Source: Phyllobacterium zundukense (GTDB taxonomy: Bacteria > Pseudomonadota > Alphaproteobacteria > Rhizobiales > Rhizobiaceae). From it: a stretch of 64,000 nt of DNA. Made by a program: the position numbers and the translations under genes. The stretch covers positions 576,059 to 640,058 of the forward strand of contig NZ_CP017941.1 in the NCBI RefSeq assembly GCF_002764115.1. Direction: 5' to 3'. Below, piece by piece: positions 52,204 to 61,666 of this stretch (the stretch's first letter is position 1; each line of letters starts with the position of its first letter). The notes beneath the pieces are model-generated. The model did no database searches, was not told the origin of the DNA, and worked only from the letters and a program-made list of their open reading frames with translations.

Positions 52204-52277
52204 TGGGGAATAGGTTAACGGTAGACCCACGGACTCTGACTCCGTTAGTCCTGGTTCGAATCCAGGTTCCCCAGCCA
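52204..52277 (+). tRNA. tRNA-Gln (anticodon CUG)
   Basis: A full cloverleaf is visible: acceptor stem TGGGGAA / TTCCCCA, D-arm GGTTAACGGTAGACC, anticodon stem ACGGA-loop CTCTGAC-TCCGT with anticodon CTG, T-arm CCTGG-TTCGAAT-CCAGG, discriminator G and encoded CCA. The T at position 1 and A at 72 are typical of tRNA-Gln. A tRNA here often marks a chromosomal insertion site; IS debris lies just upstream. Confidence 0.95.
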
Positions 52278-52880
52278 GTTGATTTCAAAGCGTTTTTTCA
52301 GTTTCATCGTTAGAACATACCGTGCCAGTCGGGCGGTTAGTCGGGAATTCGTGTTCTCTTTTCGAGCTTCCGGATGGCCGATTCACCGAGTTCCGGATCG
52401 CGATTGAGATAGTTAGAATCAAGAATTGCATTTACGTCGCGAAGGCTGTGGCCGGTGCAGCCAGCCAAAGGAAGCCGCCGTTGTGTTCTACCACTTTGAA
52501 TGCTTTTCTCCATCCGGCCCATAGTGCCATCGGCAACAAACCGCCGATATCGCTCATAAACGCAACTGGAGCCCATACGCTTAGCTGACAAGTCGAGGAA
52601 TCGCTGTATCCCGACAGTACGGTGTTCATATCGCGCGCATCCGACAGTGGCGGGCAGTGAAGCTAGCACAAAAATCACGGTCGAAATCCAATATTTCGAC
52701 CTACTTGCTCTCTGCAAAAGGACATCCATGGATCGTATGCCCTTAGCCGAAATTCGCTTGTCGTGGTTGTCATCTGTTGGCATAAAGGATAGAGGGCGTT
52801 CCTACATTCTATCTTTCGGTCGGGAAAGAGTGATGTTTGCATGTGTCTCTCCGCAAAATCGACGAGATAATGAAACAATA
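52278..52880. other. Stretch between tRNA-Gln and the phosphohexomutase
   Basis: About 600 bases with one possible minus-strand gene (annotated at 52337-52729) and no other supported feature. A plus-strand extension of the phosphohexomutase frame to 52647 lacks similarity and a ribosome site. There is no integrase near the tRNA. Confidence 0.55.
52337..52729 (-). CDS. Possible exported or lipoprotein, unknown
   Basis: From ATG 52729 the frame gives 130 residues: MDVLLQRASRSKYWISTVIF, VLASLPATVGCARYEHRTVG (hydrophobic segment ending TVGC), then a basic, Cys-containing body (GTMGRMEKSIQSGRTQRRLP). It could be a lipoprotein, but no Shine-Dalgarno site is seen, and the body reads less like a conserved family than the N-terminus. 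Low certainty; it may be spurious. Confidence 0.3.
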   Translation of the reverse strand: MDVLLQRASRSKYWISTVIFVLASLPATVGCARYEHRTVGIQRFLDLSAKRMGSSCVYERYRRFVADGTMGRMEKSIQSGRTQRRLPLAGCTGHSLRDVNAILDSNYLNRDPELGESAIRKLEKRTRIPD

Positions 52881-54305
52881 ATGAGTAGTTTGAAATTTGG
52901 AACGAGTGGCCTTCGCGGTCTGGTCACCGAACTGCCGGACGCTGTTTGCAGCGCATATACGCTCGCGTTCCTTAAGCATATGCAAAGTGCGCATTTGGTT
53001 CCCGCTGATGGCGTTCTGCTTGTCGGATATGACCTGCGGTCCAGCAGCCCGCAGATCGCTGCGGCATGCATTTCCGCGGCGCAGGAAATCGGCATGAACG
53101 TTGAGAATTGCGGACCCTTGCCAACCCCAGCACTCGCATTGCGAGCCATGAGCCTCAAGGTTCCCGCCATCATGGTGACCGGCAGTCACATTCCGGCAGA
53201 CCGAAATGGCCTGAAATTCTATCGTCCTGACGGTGAGATCGATAAAGCCGACGAAGCCGGCATTCTCGCCGTGCTTGAACTTGATGCTGGTGCATCGCCT
53301 TCCTCGATGGAACCGGCGGCAATTGTGCCGGACGCATTGACGGGCTATGCGCAACGGTGCATTGCGCTCCTCGGACCACAAGCCCTCGCTGGAAAACGCA
53401 TTGGCGTCTACCAGCACAGTTCGGTTTCCCGCGACCTCATTGTCTCCATCCTGCAGGAGCTAGGAGCCGATGCCGTGGCGCTGGGCCGTTCAGATGTTTT
53501 CGTCCCCGTGGATACGGAAGCGCTGCGCCCTGAAGATGTCGCGTTCGCCGATGCTGCGGCCAAGAAATACAAACTCGATGCATTGGTGTCGACCGATGGC
53601 GATGCGGATCGGCCTCTCGTCGCCGATGAACATGGCGTCTTTCTGCGCGGCGACAGTGTCGGGCTCTTGACGGCGCGCTTTCTGAACGCGGATGCGGTCG
53701 TTACGCCCGTGACCTCCAATACGGCCATCGAGCTCAGCGGCCTGTTTGCAAAGGTCTATCGCACGCGCGTTGGATCTCCCTATGTCATCGAGGGCATGGA
53801 ACAGGCCATCAGGGACGGCTATAGCCGGGTTGTGGGTTTCGAAGCCAATGGCGGCGTCCTGCTCGGTTCATCCGTCACCACGGATGGTGGACAATTGGAT
53901 GCGTTACCAACACGCGATGCCATGCTGCCGATCCTCAGTGTTCTCGGCATGGCTGCTAAGGACGGCGTTGCGCTATCGAAACTTCTGGATGGACTGCCAT
54001 CGCGTTTCACGCGAAGTGGCCGCATCGAACATGTTCCCGCAGAAAAAAGTGGCCCGCTGCTGCTAAGCCTGCTCGACAATGACCAGCGGGATCGTTTCTT
54101 TGCCCAAGTGGGTACAATCCGGGAAAATGACGCCATCGACGGTGTCAGGGTAGTTTTGTCGACCGGTGACGTGATCCACTATCGGGCCTCCGGCAATGCG
54201 CCGGAACTGCGCTGTTATGCCGAAGCTTCGACCGACGAGCGCGCTGAGCAGTTGCTGAAATGGGGACTGGGGCATGCAGAAAGTGAATTGGCCGCGCGGG
54301 GCTAG
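52881..54305 (+). CDS. Phosphomannomutase/phosphoglucomutase
   Basis: The 474-residue protein starts MSSLKFGTSGLRGLVTELPD (N-terminal GTSGLRG), has the catalytic Ser in VTGSHIPADRNGLKFYRPDG (about 94-113), the metal-binding STDGDADRPLVAD (about 237-249), the sugar-binding GFEANGGVLLG (about 318-328) and the C-terminal phosphate loop STGDVIHYRASGNAPELRCY. It would interconvert hexose 1- and 6-phosphates, feeding GDP-mannose or dTDP-/UDP-glucose sugar pathways. It is adjacent to the rfb genes and probably belongs to the polysaccharide locus. Confidence 0.9.
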   Translation: MSSLKFGTSGLRGLVTELPDAVCSAYTLAFLKHMQSAHLVPADGVLLVGYDLRSSSPQIAAACISAAQEIGMNVENCGPLPTPALALRAMSLKVPAIMVTGSHIPADRNGLKFYRPDGEIDKADEAGILAVLELDAGASPSSMEPAAIVPDALTGYAQRCIALLGPQALAGKRIGVYQHSSVSRDLIVSILQELGADAVALGRSDVFVPVDTEALRPEDVAFADAAAKKYKLDALVSTDGDADRPLVADEHGVFLRGDSVGLLTARFLNADAVVTPVTSNTAIELSGLFAKVYRTRVGSPYVIEGMEQAIRDGYSRVVGFEANGGVLLGSSVTTDGGQLDALPTRDAMLPILSVLGMAAKDGVALSKLLDGLPSRFTRSGRIEHVPAEKSGPLLLSLLDNDQRDRFFAQVGTIRENDAIDGVRVVLSTGDVIHYRASGNAPELRCYAEASTDERAEQLLKWGLGHAESELAARG

Positions 54306-54311
54306 CGCCGA

Positions 54312-55196
54312 TCACACCTGCAAGATCTGCTCGACGACTGTCTCCATCGATTGTTCCCATTGTGGCGCGCGCCAGCCGAAAACGTCATGGAACTTCGCCG
54401 TCGAAAGGCGTGAATTCAACGGCCGCCGGGCTTTCGTTGGATATTCGGACGTCCGAATATCCGCAACGTCAGCGAACGGCCCCTGCATTTCCTGGCTGGC
54501 TTTGAAAATTGCGCGCGCGAATGAGCTCCAATTGGTGCTGCCCGTTCCCGCAAGGTGATAGATACCGAAAGCATCGAATTGCCGATCCGTGTGAAGGCGA
54601 TCCGCGGCACATAGAATCCCGTCGGCAATATCAAGGGCGGATGTCGGATTGCCCCATTGGTCGGCAACGACAGAAACGCTGTCACGATCTTCTGCAAGCC
54701 GCAGCATTGTCTTGACGAAATTCTTGCCGAACGGGCTGTAGACCCAGGCCGTACGCAAAATCAGATGGCGGGGATTGGCGGCGGCGACTGCTACTTCGCC
54801 GTCGAGCTTGGTCTGGCCGTAAATGCTGCGGGGTCCTGTCGGATCATCCTCGGTGTAGGGCTCGTTTCCGTCCCCCGAAAACACATAGTCCGTAGAGAGA
54901 TGGATAATAGGGGCGCCAATATCTGCGGCAGCTTGCGCAACAGCTCCCGCTCCGGCCGCATTGACCGCGTGTGCCAGTTCGGGTTCGTCCTCGGCCTGAT
55001 CGACGGCCGTGTACGCGGCTGCCGAGACGACCAGATCGGGCCGCGTGGCGCTTATGGTTTCGAAAACAGTTTCCGGCTGCGCCAGGTCGAGTTCCGGGCG
55101 CCCGAGAAGCAGGAGTTCCACGGAAGGATGCAGCGCCGCCCTTTCGACCAAGCTGCGGACAACCTGCCCTTCCCGTCCGGTAACGACGATCCTCAT
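54312..55196 (-). CDS. rfbD: dTDP-4-dehydrorhamnose reductase
   Basis: The 294-residue protein starts [20 protein letters not shown] (TGxxGQ nucleotide loop), has [43 protein letters not shown] and the catalytic YGQTKLDGE (Tyr-x3-Lys). It performs the last step of dTDP-L-rhamnose synthesis with NADPH. It overlaps rfbB by four bases. Minus-strand gene order is rfbA, rfbC, rfbB, rfbD. Confidence 0.93.
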   Translation of the reverse strand: MRIVVTGREGQVVRSLVERAALHPSVELLLLGRPELDLAQPETVFETISATRPDLVVSAAAYTAVDQAEDEPELAHAVNAAGAGAVAQAAADIGAPIIHLSTDYVFSGDGNEPYTEDDPTGPRSIYGQTKLDGEVAVAAANPRHLILRTAWVYSPFGKNFVKTMLRLAEDRDSVSVVADQWGNPTSALDIADGILCAADRLHTDRQFDAFGIYHLAGTGSTNWSSFARAIFKASQEMQGPFADVADIRTSEYPTKARRPLNSRLSTAKFHDVFGWRAPQWEQSMETVVEQILQV

Positions 55197-56263
55197 ACCG
55201 ATGCCTTGGTCGAGGCGCCGAGCCGTTCACCCGCATAGCGTTCGCCGCGGATGGGCTGCCACCACCAATCATTATCGAGATACCACTGCACCGTCCGCTC
55301 CAGGCCAGTTTCAAACGTCTCGGCCGGCGTCCAGCCAAGCTCCCGCTCGATCTTAGTGGCGTCGATGGCATAGCGACGATCATGTCCCGGCCGATCGGTG
55401 ACAAAAGTGATCAAATCGCGATAATGCGCACCACCCGCCCGCGGGCGCTTCTTGTCGAGAATATCACAGATTGTCTCGACGACATCGAGATTGGTGCGCT
55501 CCGCACGGCCGCCAATATTATAGCTTTCGCCCGGCTTGCCTTTAGTGACGACAAGCTCCAGTGCACGTGCATGATCTTCTACGAAAAGCCAGTCACGCAC
55601 ATTAGCGCCCGCCCCGTATACCGGCAAAGGCTGGCCGTCCAGCGCATTGAGGATTACCAGCGGAATGAGCTTTTCCGGGAAATGGAAGGGACCGTAATTG
55701 TTCGAGCAGTTCGACAGCACTACGGGCAAACCATAGGTCTCATGCCACGCCCTGACCAGATGATCGGATGACGCCTTCGAAGCGGAATACGGCGAAGAAG
55801 GTGCGTAAGACGTTTCTTCGGTGAAGATGCCACTGTCGAAAGGCAGATCACCGAACACTTCATCCGTGGAGATATGGTGAAACCGGAAAGCCGATCTGGC
55901 AGGCTCCGGCAGCTCGCGCCAATAAGCAAGCGCCGCATTCAGCATGCGAAACGTACCTACGATGTTCGTCTCGATAAAAGCCGCTGGACCGTCAATCGAG
56001 CGATCGACATGGCTTTCTGCAGCCAGATGCATGACCGCATCGATCTTCTCGTTTCGAAGAATTCCCAGAATGGTCGCATCGTCGCAAATGTCTGCCTGGA
56101 CGAAACTGTAATTGGGATAATTCTCTATCTGGCGCAGCGAAGCGAGATTTCCCGCATAAGTGAGCTTGTCAACGTTGACCACATGGTTTTGAGGGTTGGC
56201 GGCGAGGTGGCGGCAAACCGCGGAACCGATAAAACCGGCGCCGCCCGTGACGAGAATATTCAT
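55193..56263 (-). CDS. rfbB: dTDP-glucose 4,6-dehydratase
   Basis: The 356-residue SDR enzyme has [52 protein letters not shown] and the catalytic [20 protein letters not shown] (Tyr-x3-Lys). RfbB converts dTDP-glucose to dTDP-4-keto-6-deoxyglucose. AAGGAG lies about ten bases before the ATG. It starts 17 bases after rfbC ends. Confidence 0.95.
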   Translation of the reverse strand: MNILVTGGAGFIGSAVCRHLAANPQNHVVNVDKLTYAGNLASLRQIENYPNYSFVQADICDDATILGILRNEKIDAVMHLAAESHVDRSIDGPAAFIETNIVGTFRMLNAALAYWRELPEPARSAFRFHHISTDEVFGDLPFDSGIFTEETSYAPSSPYSASKASSDHLVRAWHETYGLPVVLSNCSNNYGPFHFPEKLIPLVILNALDGQPLPVYGAGANVRDWLFVEDHARALELVVTKGKPGESYNIGGRAERTNLDVVETICDILDKKRPRAGGAHYRDLITFVTDRPGHDRRYAIDATKIERELGWTPAETFETGLERTVQWYLDNDWWWQPIRGERYAGERLGASTKASV

Positions 56264-56279
56264 TGGAGAAACCGCTCCT

Positions 56280-56834
56280 TCAAGGGAAAATATCGGCGCC
56301 GTCGAGCAATGGTGCTTTCCGGTCCTTGTCCGAAAGTTGAATTGCGGCGGCTTCGAAAGGCCATTCGATACCGATCGAGGGATCGTCGAAACGCAGCGAG
56401 CGATCGTGCTCGGGGGAATAGTAGTCCGTCACCTTGTAAACGACTTCCGTATTTTCTTCCAAGGTCACGAAACCATGGGCGAAACCTTTGGGCACCAGAA
56501 TCTGGTTCCATTTCTTTGCCGAAACCTCGAGCGAGACCCATTTCCGGAATGTCGGGGCGTTTTTCCGGATATCAACAACCACGTCGAGTATCGAACCCTT
56601 CACAACACGAACGAGTTTGTCCTGAGCGCGTGGGGGCAACTGATAGTGCAAACCGCGCAGTACGCCCCTGGCGGTCGAGAGAGAATGGTTGTCTTGCACA
56701 AATTGCAGCGTGATTCCAGCCTCGGCAAAACTCTCCGCATTGTACGTTTCGGAGAAGAAACCTCGATCGTCGCAAAATTTGCGTGGGGAAATTTCAAGAA
56801 CCCCCTCCAGCGCGAGAGGTCTGACTTCAATCAT
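56280..56834 (-). CDS. rfbC: dTDP-4-dehydrorhamnose 3,5-epimerase
   Basis: The 184-residue cupin-fold enzyme has [40 protein letters not shown] (catalytic His in LHYQ), [20 protein letters not shown] and [22 protein letters not shown]. It epimerises C3 and C5 of the keto sugar. The start overlaps the rfbA stop by eight bases. Confidence 0.95.
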   Translation of the reverse strand: MIEVRPLALEGVLEISPRKFCDDRGFFSETYNAESFAEAGITLQFVQDNHSLSTARGVLRGLHYQLPPRAQDKLVRVVKGSILDVVVDIRKNAPTFRKWVSLEVSAKKWNQILVPKGFAHGFVTLEENTEVVYKVTDYYSPEHDRSLRFDDPSIGIEWPFEAAAIQLSDKDRKAPLLDGADIFP

Positions 56835-57708
56835 TTCCTACCTCTTCGGCGCGCCGGAGCAAGTAAACCCCATATTCGGTTTTGCCCATTTTCGATGCTC
56901 GTTCACGAACCTGTTCGGAACTCAACCAGCCCCACTCCAGGCCAATTTCTTCCGGGCACGCAATTTTGATTCCTTGCCGATGCTCGATCGTACGAACAAA
57001 CGAAGATGCCTCGTGCAAACTGTCATGGGTTCCTGTATCGAGCCATGCATAGCCGCGCCCCAATTGTTGAACACGCAGGTCGCCTCGCTCAAGATAGATA
57101 TTGTTGATACTGGTGATTTCGAGTTCACCACGAGCGGAGGGCTTGATGGTGGTAGCGATATTGACAACGTCATTATCGTAGAAATAGAGCCCGGTAACAG
57201 CCCAATTGGATTTGGGTTTTGCCGGTTTTTCCTCAATGGAAAGCGCCCGGCCCGTTACCTTGTCGAAATCGACGACACCGTACCGCTGCGGATCGTCGAC
57301 GTGATAGGCGAAAACGGTGCCGCCCTTGTCCCCGGAAGAAGCAAGCTGGCAGAGCTTGGAGAGGCCATCGCCGAAATAGATATTGTCACCGAGGATCATC
57401 GCAACGCTGTCGTTGCCAATGAAATCACGCCCGATGATGAATGCTTCAGCCAAACCGTTAGGCTGCGGCTGTTCGGCATAGGAAAAATTTACGCCGAAAT
57501 CGCGGCCGTCACCAAGCAATTTCTGGAAAAGCGGCAGATCGTGAGGCGTCGAGATAATGAGGATATCGCGTATTCCGGCAAGCATGAGAACACTCAACGG
57601 ATAATAGATCATCGGCTTGTCATAGATGGGCAGAATTTGTTTCGACACCGCGATCGTCAATGGATAGAGACGTGTACCGCTTCCACCCGCCAGTATTATT
57701 CCCTTCAT
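56827..57708 (-). CDS. rfbA: Glucose-1-phosphate thymidylyltransferase
   Basis: The 293-residue nucleotidyltransferase starts [20 protein letters not shown] (signature GGSGTRLYP), followed by [40 protein letters not shown] and the conserved [20 protein letters not shown]. It makes dTDP-glucose from dTTP and glucose-1-phosphate and is usually feedback-inhibited by dTDP-rhamnose. It is the first gene of the rfbACBD operon; GGAAG lies in front of the ATG. Confidence 0.95.
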   Translation of the reverse strand: MKGIILAGGSGTRLYPLTIAVSKQILPIYDKPMIYYPLSVLMLAGIRDILIISTPHDLPLFQKLLGDGRDFGVNFSYAEQPQPNGLAEAFIIGRDFIGNDSVAMILGDNIYFGDGLSKLCQLASSGDKGGTVFAYHVDDPQRYGVVDFDKVTGRALSIEEKPAKPKSNWAVTGLYFYDNDVVNIATTIKPSARGELEITSINNIYLERGDLRVQQLGRGYAWLDTGTHDSLHEASSFVRTIEHRQGIKIACPEEIGLEWGWLSSEQVRERASKMGKTEYGVYLLRRAEEVGND

Positions 57709-57973
57709 GCGACCACTTCCCTATGCAAACAATACAAGGCAATCCAAAAAATAATGTAGTAGACAATCAGAAACCCACTTAACCAAAAGCGCGAGCCCCA
57801 CTTCGGCTATCATTGTGGCAGACATTTGGCGTCAACAGAAAGACAAGTCAACCACTACCGAGCAAGAGCGCTGTTCAGCTTACCTCAAGTTTCCCCCCGC
57901 CCCTTAATGATTCCACAGCGCCATCCCATCTGATAGCTACGTCGGACGACGCCATTACAACACAGGTTTTTAA

Positions 57974-58891
57974 ATGCAGATTGAGCGCCAACCGGAAGTC
58001 AGTGGAATCATTGTTACCTATAATCCCGACCTCGCTGGTCTCAAACGGCTTTTGATGGCAGTCGGTCCCCAAGTGGATCACTTGGTGGTTGTCGACAACG
58101 GATCAAAAACAGACCTGGGTCCTTGGCTTACCCAACAGGGTTTCAAAACTACCTTCGTAGCGCTCGGCGAAAATTACGGCATTGCCAAAGCCCAGAATGC
58201 GGGCATCGATCGAGCGCGGTCAAATGGCTCAGGCTACGTGCTGTTGCTCGACCAGGATAGTACTCCAGCGCCGGATATGGTTGCCATGCTGCTGTCGGCG
58301 GCAAAGGCTCAAATCGCCACTGGCGTGCGGCTTGGATGCGTTGGCCCGCGATATGAGGATTCGCGACAGAAGAACCCCCCTCCATTCATCAGGATCAAGG
58401 GGCTTCGCCTCGAGCGCCAGACCTGCACATCGGAAGACTCCGTCGTGGATGTTGATTACCTTATCGCTTCGGGCAGTCTGATCCCATTGGCAACGATTGA
58501 CGCCGTTGGCGGAATGCAAGAGGAGTTGTTCATCGATTACGTCGATATCGAATGGGGATTGCGCGCGCAACATAAGGGCTACCAGTCCTTTGGTGTCTGT
58601 GCGGCCCGCATGCAGCATGACCTCGGCGACAACCCCGCGTTGTTTCGCGGCAGATATATTCCGGTTCATAGTCCGCTGAGGCACTATTACCATTTCAGGA
58701 ATGCTGTCTGGCTTTATCGTCAGCCATGGTTGAGATCCAACTGGAAGGCAGTCGATGCGGTGCGTCTCTTGCGAAAGTTTGTGTTCTACAGCCTCATGAC
58801 CGTACCCCGTATTCAACACGCCAAGATGATGATGCTCGGCATCTTCCACGGACTCGTGGGCAAGATGGGAAAGAAAACTGGCAATGATTGA
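57974..58891 (+). CDS. Rhamnosyltransferase-like family 2 glycosyltransferase
   Basis: The 305-residue GT2 protein has SGIIVTYNPDLAGLKRLLMA, VVVDNGSKTDLGPW, GENYGIAKAQNAGIDRARSN, YVLLLDQDSTPAPDMVAMLL (DxD-type) and DAVGGMQEELFIDYVDIEWG LR (catalytic acidic region). The YNPD, DQDS and DYVDIEW motifs are typical of RfbF/RfbN-type rhamnosyltransferases that build O-antigens. The rfb genes next door supply dTDP-rhamnose. It overlaps the next GT by eight bases. Confidence 0.88.
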   Translation: MQIERQPEVSGIIVTYNPDLAGLKRLLMAVGPQVDHLVVVDNGSKTDLGPWLTQQGFKTTFVALGENYGIAKAQNAGIDRARSNGSGYVLLLDQDSTPAPDMVAMLLSAAKAQIATGVRLGCVGPRYEDSRQKNPPPFIRIKGLRLERQTCTSEDSVVDVDYLIASGSLIPLATIDAVGGMQEELFIDYVDIEWGLRAQHKGYQSFGVCAARMQHDLGDNPALFRGRYIPVHSPLRHYYHFRNAVWLYRQPWLRSNWKAVDAVRLLRKFVFYSLMTVPRIQHAKMMMLGIFHGLVGKMGKKTGND

Positions 58892-59711
58892 ATTGAGCAG
58901 CGTTGCCGCAGAAACAGATTTTGAAATTACGATCTGTGTCGTCATCTTCAAACCCGACCGGATAGTGCTTGAAAAAACACTTGAAAGCCTCCGCGGCGCA
59001 CTTGAGCGTATGTCGCCGTGCAAGGCCAAGCTCTATATCGTCGACAACTCGCCCGGTGTTCCCGAGCATGATTGGTTGCGCGCAATATTGCGGGGTTTCA
59101 CATTCGAGATAATCGCGGGGCACGGGAACGTCGGTTTCGGCAAGGCGAACAATATGGTTCTGGATCGGGTTGGCAAGCTCCATCTTGTGCTCAATCCAGA
59201 CGTTGAAATGGAGCCTGCAGCCCTGGAGCGTGGACTGGCGTTCATGACGGAAAACCCAGACTGTGGCCTTGTGACACCCGAGGCGTTTAACCCGGACGGC
59301 AGCAAACAGTACCTTTGCAAGCGATATCCTGCGGTTTTTGACCTGCTCTTGCGCGGGTTTGCCCCGAGCTGGATCAAGGCGTTTTTTCGTGAGCGGCTAC
59401 AAAGGTACGAGATGCGCGACCAGATCATCGATACTGTTGCCTGGGATCCGCCGATCGTCAGCGGATGCTTCATGCTCTTTCGCGGCGGTGTTTTTCAAAA
59501 GTTGAACGGCTTCGATTCGCGTTATCTGCTCTACTTTGAAGATTTCGACATTTCGCTTCGCACAGGCAAAATAGCGCGTATCGCTTACGTGCCAGCGGTC
59601 AGGATCGTCCATGGAGGCGGACACGCCGCACGCAAAGGTTTATGGCATATCTGGCAGTTCGCGCGCTCAGCATTGATATTCTACACGACTTATCCGCTAA
59701 AACTTTTTTGA
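58884..59711 (+). CDS. Family 2 glycosyltransferase, probable rhamnosyltransferase
   Basis: The 275-residue protein has ITICVVIFKPDRIVLEKTLE, LYIVDNSPGVPEHD, GHGNVGFGKANNMVLDRVGK, LHLVLNPDVEMEPAALERGL (NPDVE donor-binding) and LNGFDSRYLLYFEDFDISLR (FFlYFEDxDL-like catalytic motif), as in WbbL-type rhamnosyltransferases. It likely adds a second sugar to a lipid-linked O-unit in the cytosol. It is co-transcribed with the preceding GT2 gene (eight-base overlap). Confidence 0.88.
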   Translation: MIELSSVAAETDFEITICVVIFKPDRIVLEKTLESLRGALERMSPCKAKLYIVDNSPGVPEHDWLRAILRGFTFEIIAGHGNVGFGKANNMVLDRVGKLHLVLNPDVEMEPAALERGLAFMTENPDCGLVTPEAFNPDGSKQYLCKRYPAVFDLLLRGFAPSWIKAFFRERLQRYEMRDQIIDTVAWDPPIVSGCFMLFRGGVFQKLNGFDSRYLLYFEDFDISLRTGKIARIAYVPAVRIVHGGGHAARKGLWHIWQFARSALIFYTTYPLKLF

Positions 59712-60253
59712 TGGTATTGTCACATGCGTGATGGTTTGGCCCAGGCTAGCCTAAATGGCCAGCAAGGCTTCCTTGATAGATCGATGCGATGACTATTGCA
59801 CCGATCTAGAACGAAGCCCACGATTGTGGAGAATTGTTCAAGGTCGTCGCTGATAACATGGAGTCGTACTTTGACCGAAATGGTAAGCCGGTAGCGGGTT
59901 CTGCAGTTAGGAAATAATCAGTAGCGACGCGAACACAGCAAGTATCCTGCGTCCATATTTCGGTGGCAACCGGATGTATACCTTTTGGCTCTTGTACCGG
60001 CCATTTCAACGGTTAGGACGCGAGTCAGATTGCACCGCGTCGTTCTCAGATCCCATGATGGGAAGGCCATTCAGCCTATCCCGAAGAGAAGCACGGGCTC
60101 GCGAATGATATCAATTATCGGCAACCGGGAAGCACGAAAAGCGCTTGACGCAACCGCGCCGAATAGAAAAGAGCCAATGTTCCGCGCCGATTTACAGGGC
60201 CTGAAGGTTCCGCACAGGCAACCAGAGCCATCGGGGCGACGAATCCATCCTAA
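59712..60253. other. Intergenic stretch with a small broken frame
   Basis: About 540 bases with no recognised gene. One frame at 59789-59917 reads M-T-I-A-P-I-TAG, then NEAHDCGELFKVVADNMESY FDRNGKPVAG and a stop after 42 codons; it looks like real protein broken by a TAG, too short to identify. The rest shows no family resemblance. The GC content is lower than in the rfb region. Confidence 0.4.
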
Positions 60254-61666
60254 TTAATTGTCACGAGCAAGTAGTGCCTCGGCCCTATCAAATATTGTGA
60301 CCGCAGTTTCTTCCCAAGTCGGCGCGTTATACGTCTCCCTTATTCGAATTTCCGCATCCGCTAAGGCATCAGGGTTGTCGAAGTACCATTCAAGCCGTTC
60401 AGCCCATTTTGGGACGTCCCAAGGATCAAGGTATTCGATTAAGCCGCCCCCAACTTCTGGAATGGAGGCCGCATTCGAAGCCAAACAGAACTTACCTGCC
60501 GATAGACTTTCGGCGACGGCTAGTCCCCAGCCTTCGTAGAGAGATGGAAAAACTGTGAAAAGCGTGTTCTTGTAAAGCCAGTTCAAATCCGCGTCACTTA
60601 CATTGGTGAGTACCTGTACTAACCCCTTCACACGACAATCAAAACGAAGATCGGCGAGAAAATCGTTGACGCCCCATCCCGGCATACCGACAAACACTAG
60701 TTTCGGAAGATTTGTTACGCCGCGATCCAAGAGACGCGTGTAGGCACGGTATAGTGTCTCGTGGTTTTTCCGTCGCTCGATCGTCGAGACAAACAAGATG
60801 AACCGTTCACCCGCTGCCTGCTTTGTTTGTTTAGAAACCTCGTCATCGTTTGACAGAGGAATATGACTTCCCAATTTAATAACGGTCGTCTCCGGGCATG
60901 GTGCCCCCAATTCTTCCAACAACTCTAGCAAGTCTCGCTTGCTGCATTCGGATATGCTTACAAACTCGTCGGCGCACCAAGCAAGATCTACAAAATAGTG
61001 CGCGAATTTCGCCGCAACGTCGCCAACGCAAAGGTGGGGAAATTTAACTGGAATAACGTCATAGCAGCAAAATATTGTTTTGAATTGCTTGAGCTTTTTC
61101 TCTTTCGCAATAAAGCTGTTGTTCTTTTGGTCCCAGTCAAGCCCTAAAGATATATGCACGTCACCTTTCGAAAAAGGCGAAGTCTCCAAACTTTGCCGTA
61201 TCTCAGGCACAGCAATAGCTGCTGGCCGGACTGGATTGCGCCAAGCGTAGAGAGCGCGGCGGAATTCGCGCAGACCATTGATAGAAGCTTCAGCTGCTTC
61301 GCGTCGGTGGTAAAGGTAGTGCAATATACGATTGCTCAGCGATTTCGGCATGAACCCCAAAGCACGCCGCGTGATTGTGGCGATTCTGCTTATCAAAGGA
61401 ACGCTCCGACCAAAAGCGCCATTCAACGCCGTTCCATTGACAAGTTCTCTATTTTCGAGACGTTCAATTGTCTTCCGGACATCTTCGAGATCGACGGGGA
61501 TGTAGCCGATCTCCCTTTCAAACCGACAGAACGCAATTTTCGACCCCAGTCTAAGGGCGTATTTAGCACATTCAGCTTGAACGCGTATTACACCGACCGC
61601 TGGACGGTTCCATTGCAATATTGATGTAACGTCGAACCAGATTTTATTCACTAGGCACCTTGTCAT
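60254..61666 (-). CDS. Family 4 glycosyltransferase
   Basis: The 470-residue protein from ATG 61666 starts MTRCLVNKIWFDVTSILQWN and has a GT4 donor domain in its C-terminal half: RFILFVSTIERRKNHETLYR, LPKLVFVGMPGWGVNDFLAD, LNWLYKNTLFTVFPSLYEGW GLAVAESLSAG (the E-x7-E signature EGWGLAVAE) and NAASIPEVGGGLIEYLDPWD. It probably transfers a sugar, often mannose, in the same surface polysaccharide. AAGGCGA lies six bases upstream. The start overlaps the end of the upstream pseudogene by 23 bases, so the longer start at 61738 inside it is less likely. Confidence 0.85.
   Translation of the reverse strand: MTRCLVNKIWFDVTSILQWNRPAVGVIRVQAECAKYALRLGSKIAFCRFEREIGYIPVDLEDVRKTIERLENRELVNGTALNGAFGRSVPLISRIATITRRALGFMPKSLSNRILHYLYHRREAAEASINGLREFRRALYAWRNPVRPAAIAVPEIRQSLETSPFSKGDVHISLGLDWDQKNNSFIAKEKKLKQFKTIFCCYDVIPVKFPHLCVGDVAAKFAHYFVDLAWCADEFVSISECSKRDLLELLEELGAPCPETTVIKLGSHIPLSNDDEVSKQTKQAAGERFILFVSTIERRKNHETLYRAYTRLLDRGVTNLPKLVFVGMPGWGVNDFLADLRFDCRVKGLVQVLTNVSDADLNWLYKNTLFTVFPSLYEGWGLAVAESLSAGKFCLASNAASIPEVGGGLIEYLDPWDVPKWAERLEWYFDNPDALADAEIRIRETYNAPTWEETAVTIFDRAEALLARDN

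Noticed and set aside
52647..52880. Upstream extension of the phosphohexomutase
   Set aside because: Family similarity starts at the ATG 52881 (SSLKFGTSGLRG); the extension lacks a ribosome site and reads as non-coding.
55874..56969. Plus-strand frames of 257-279 codons
   Set aside because: Antisense to rfbB and rfbC, both with full catalytic motifs.
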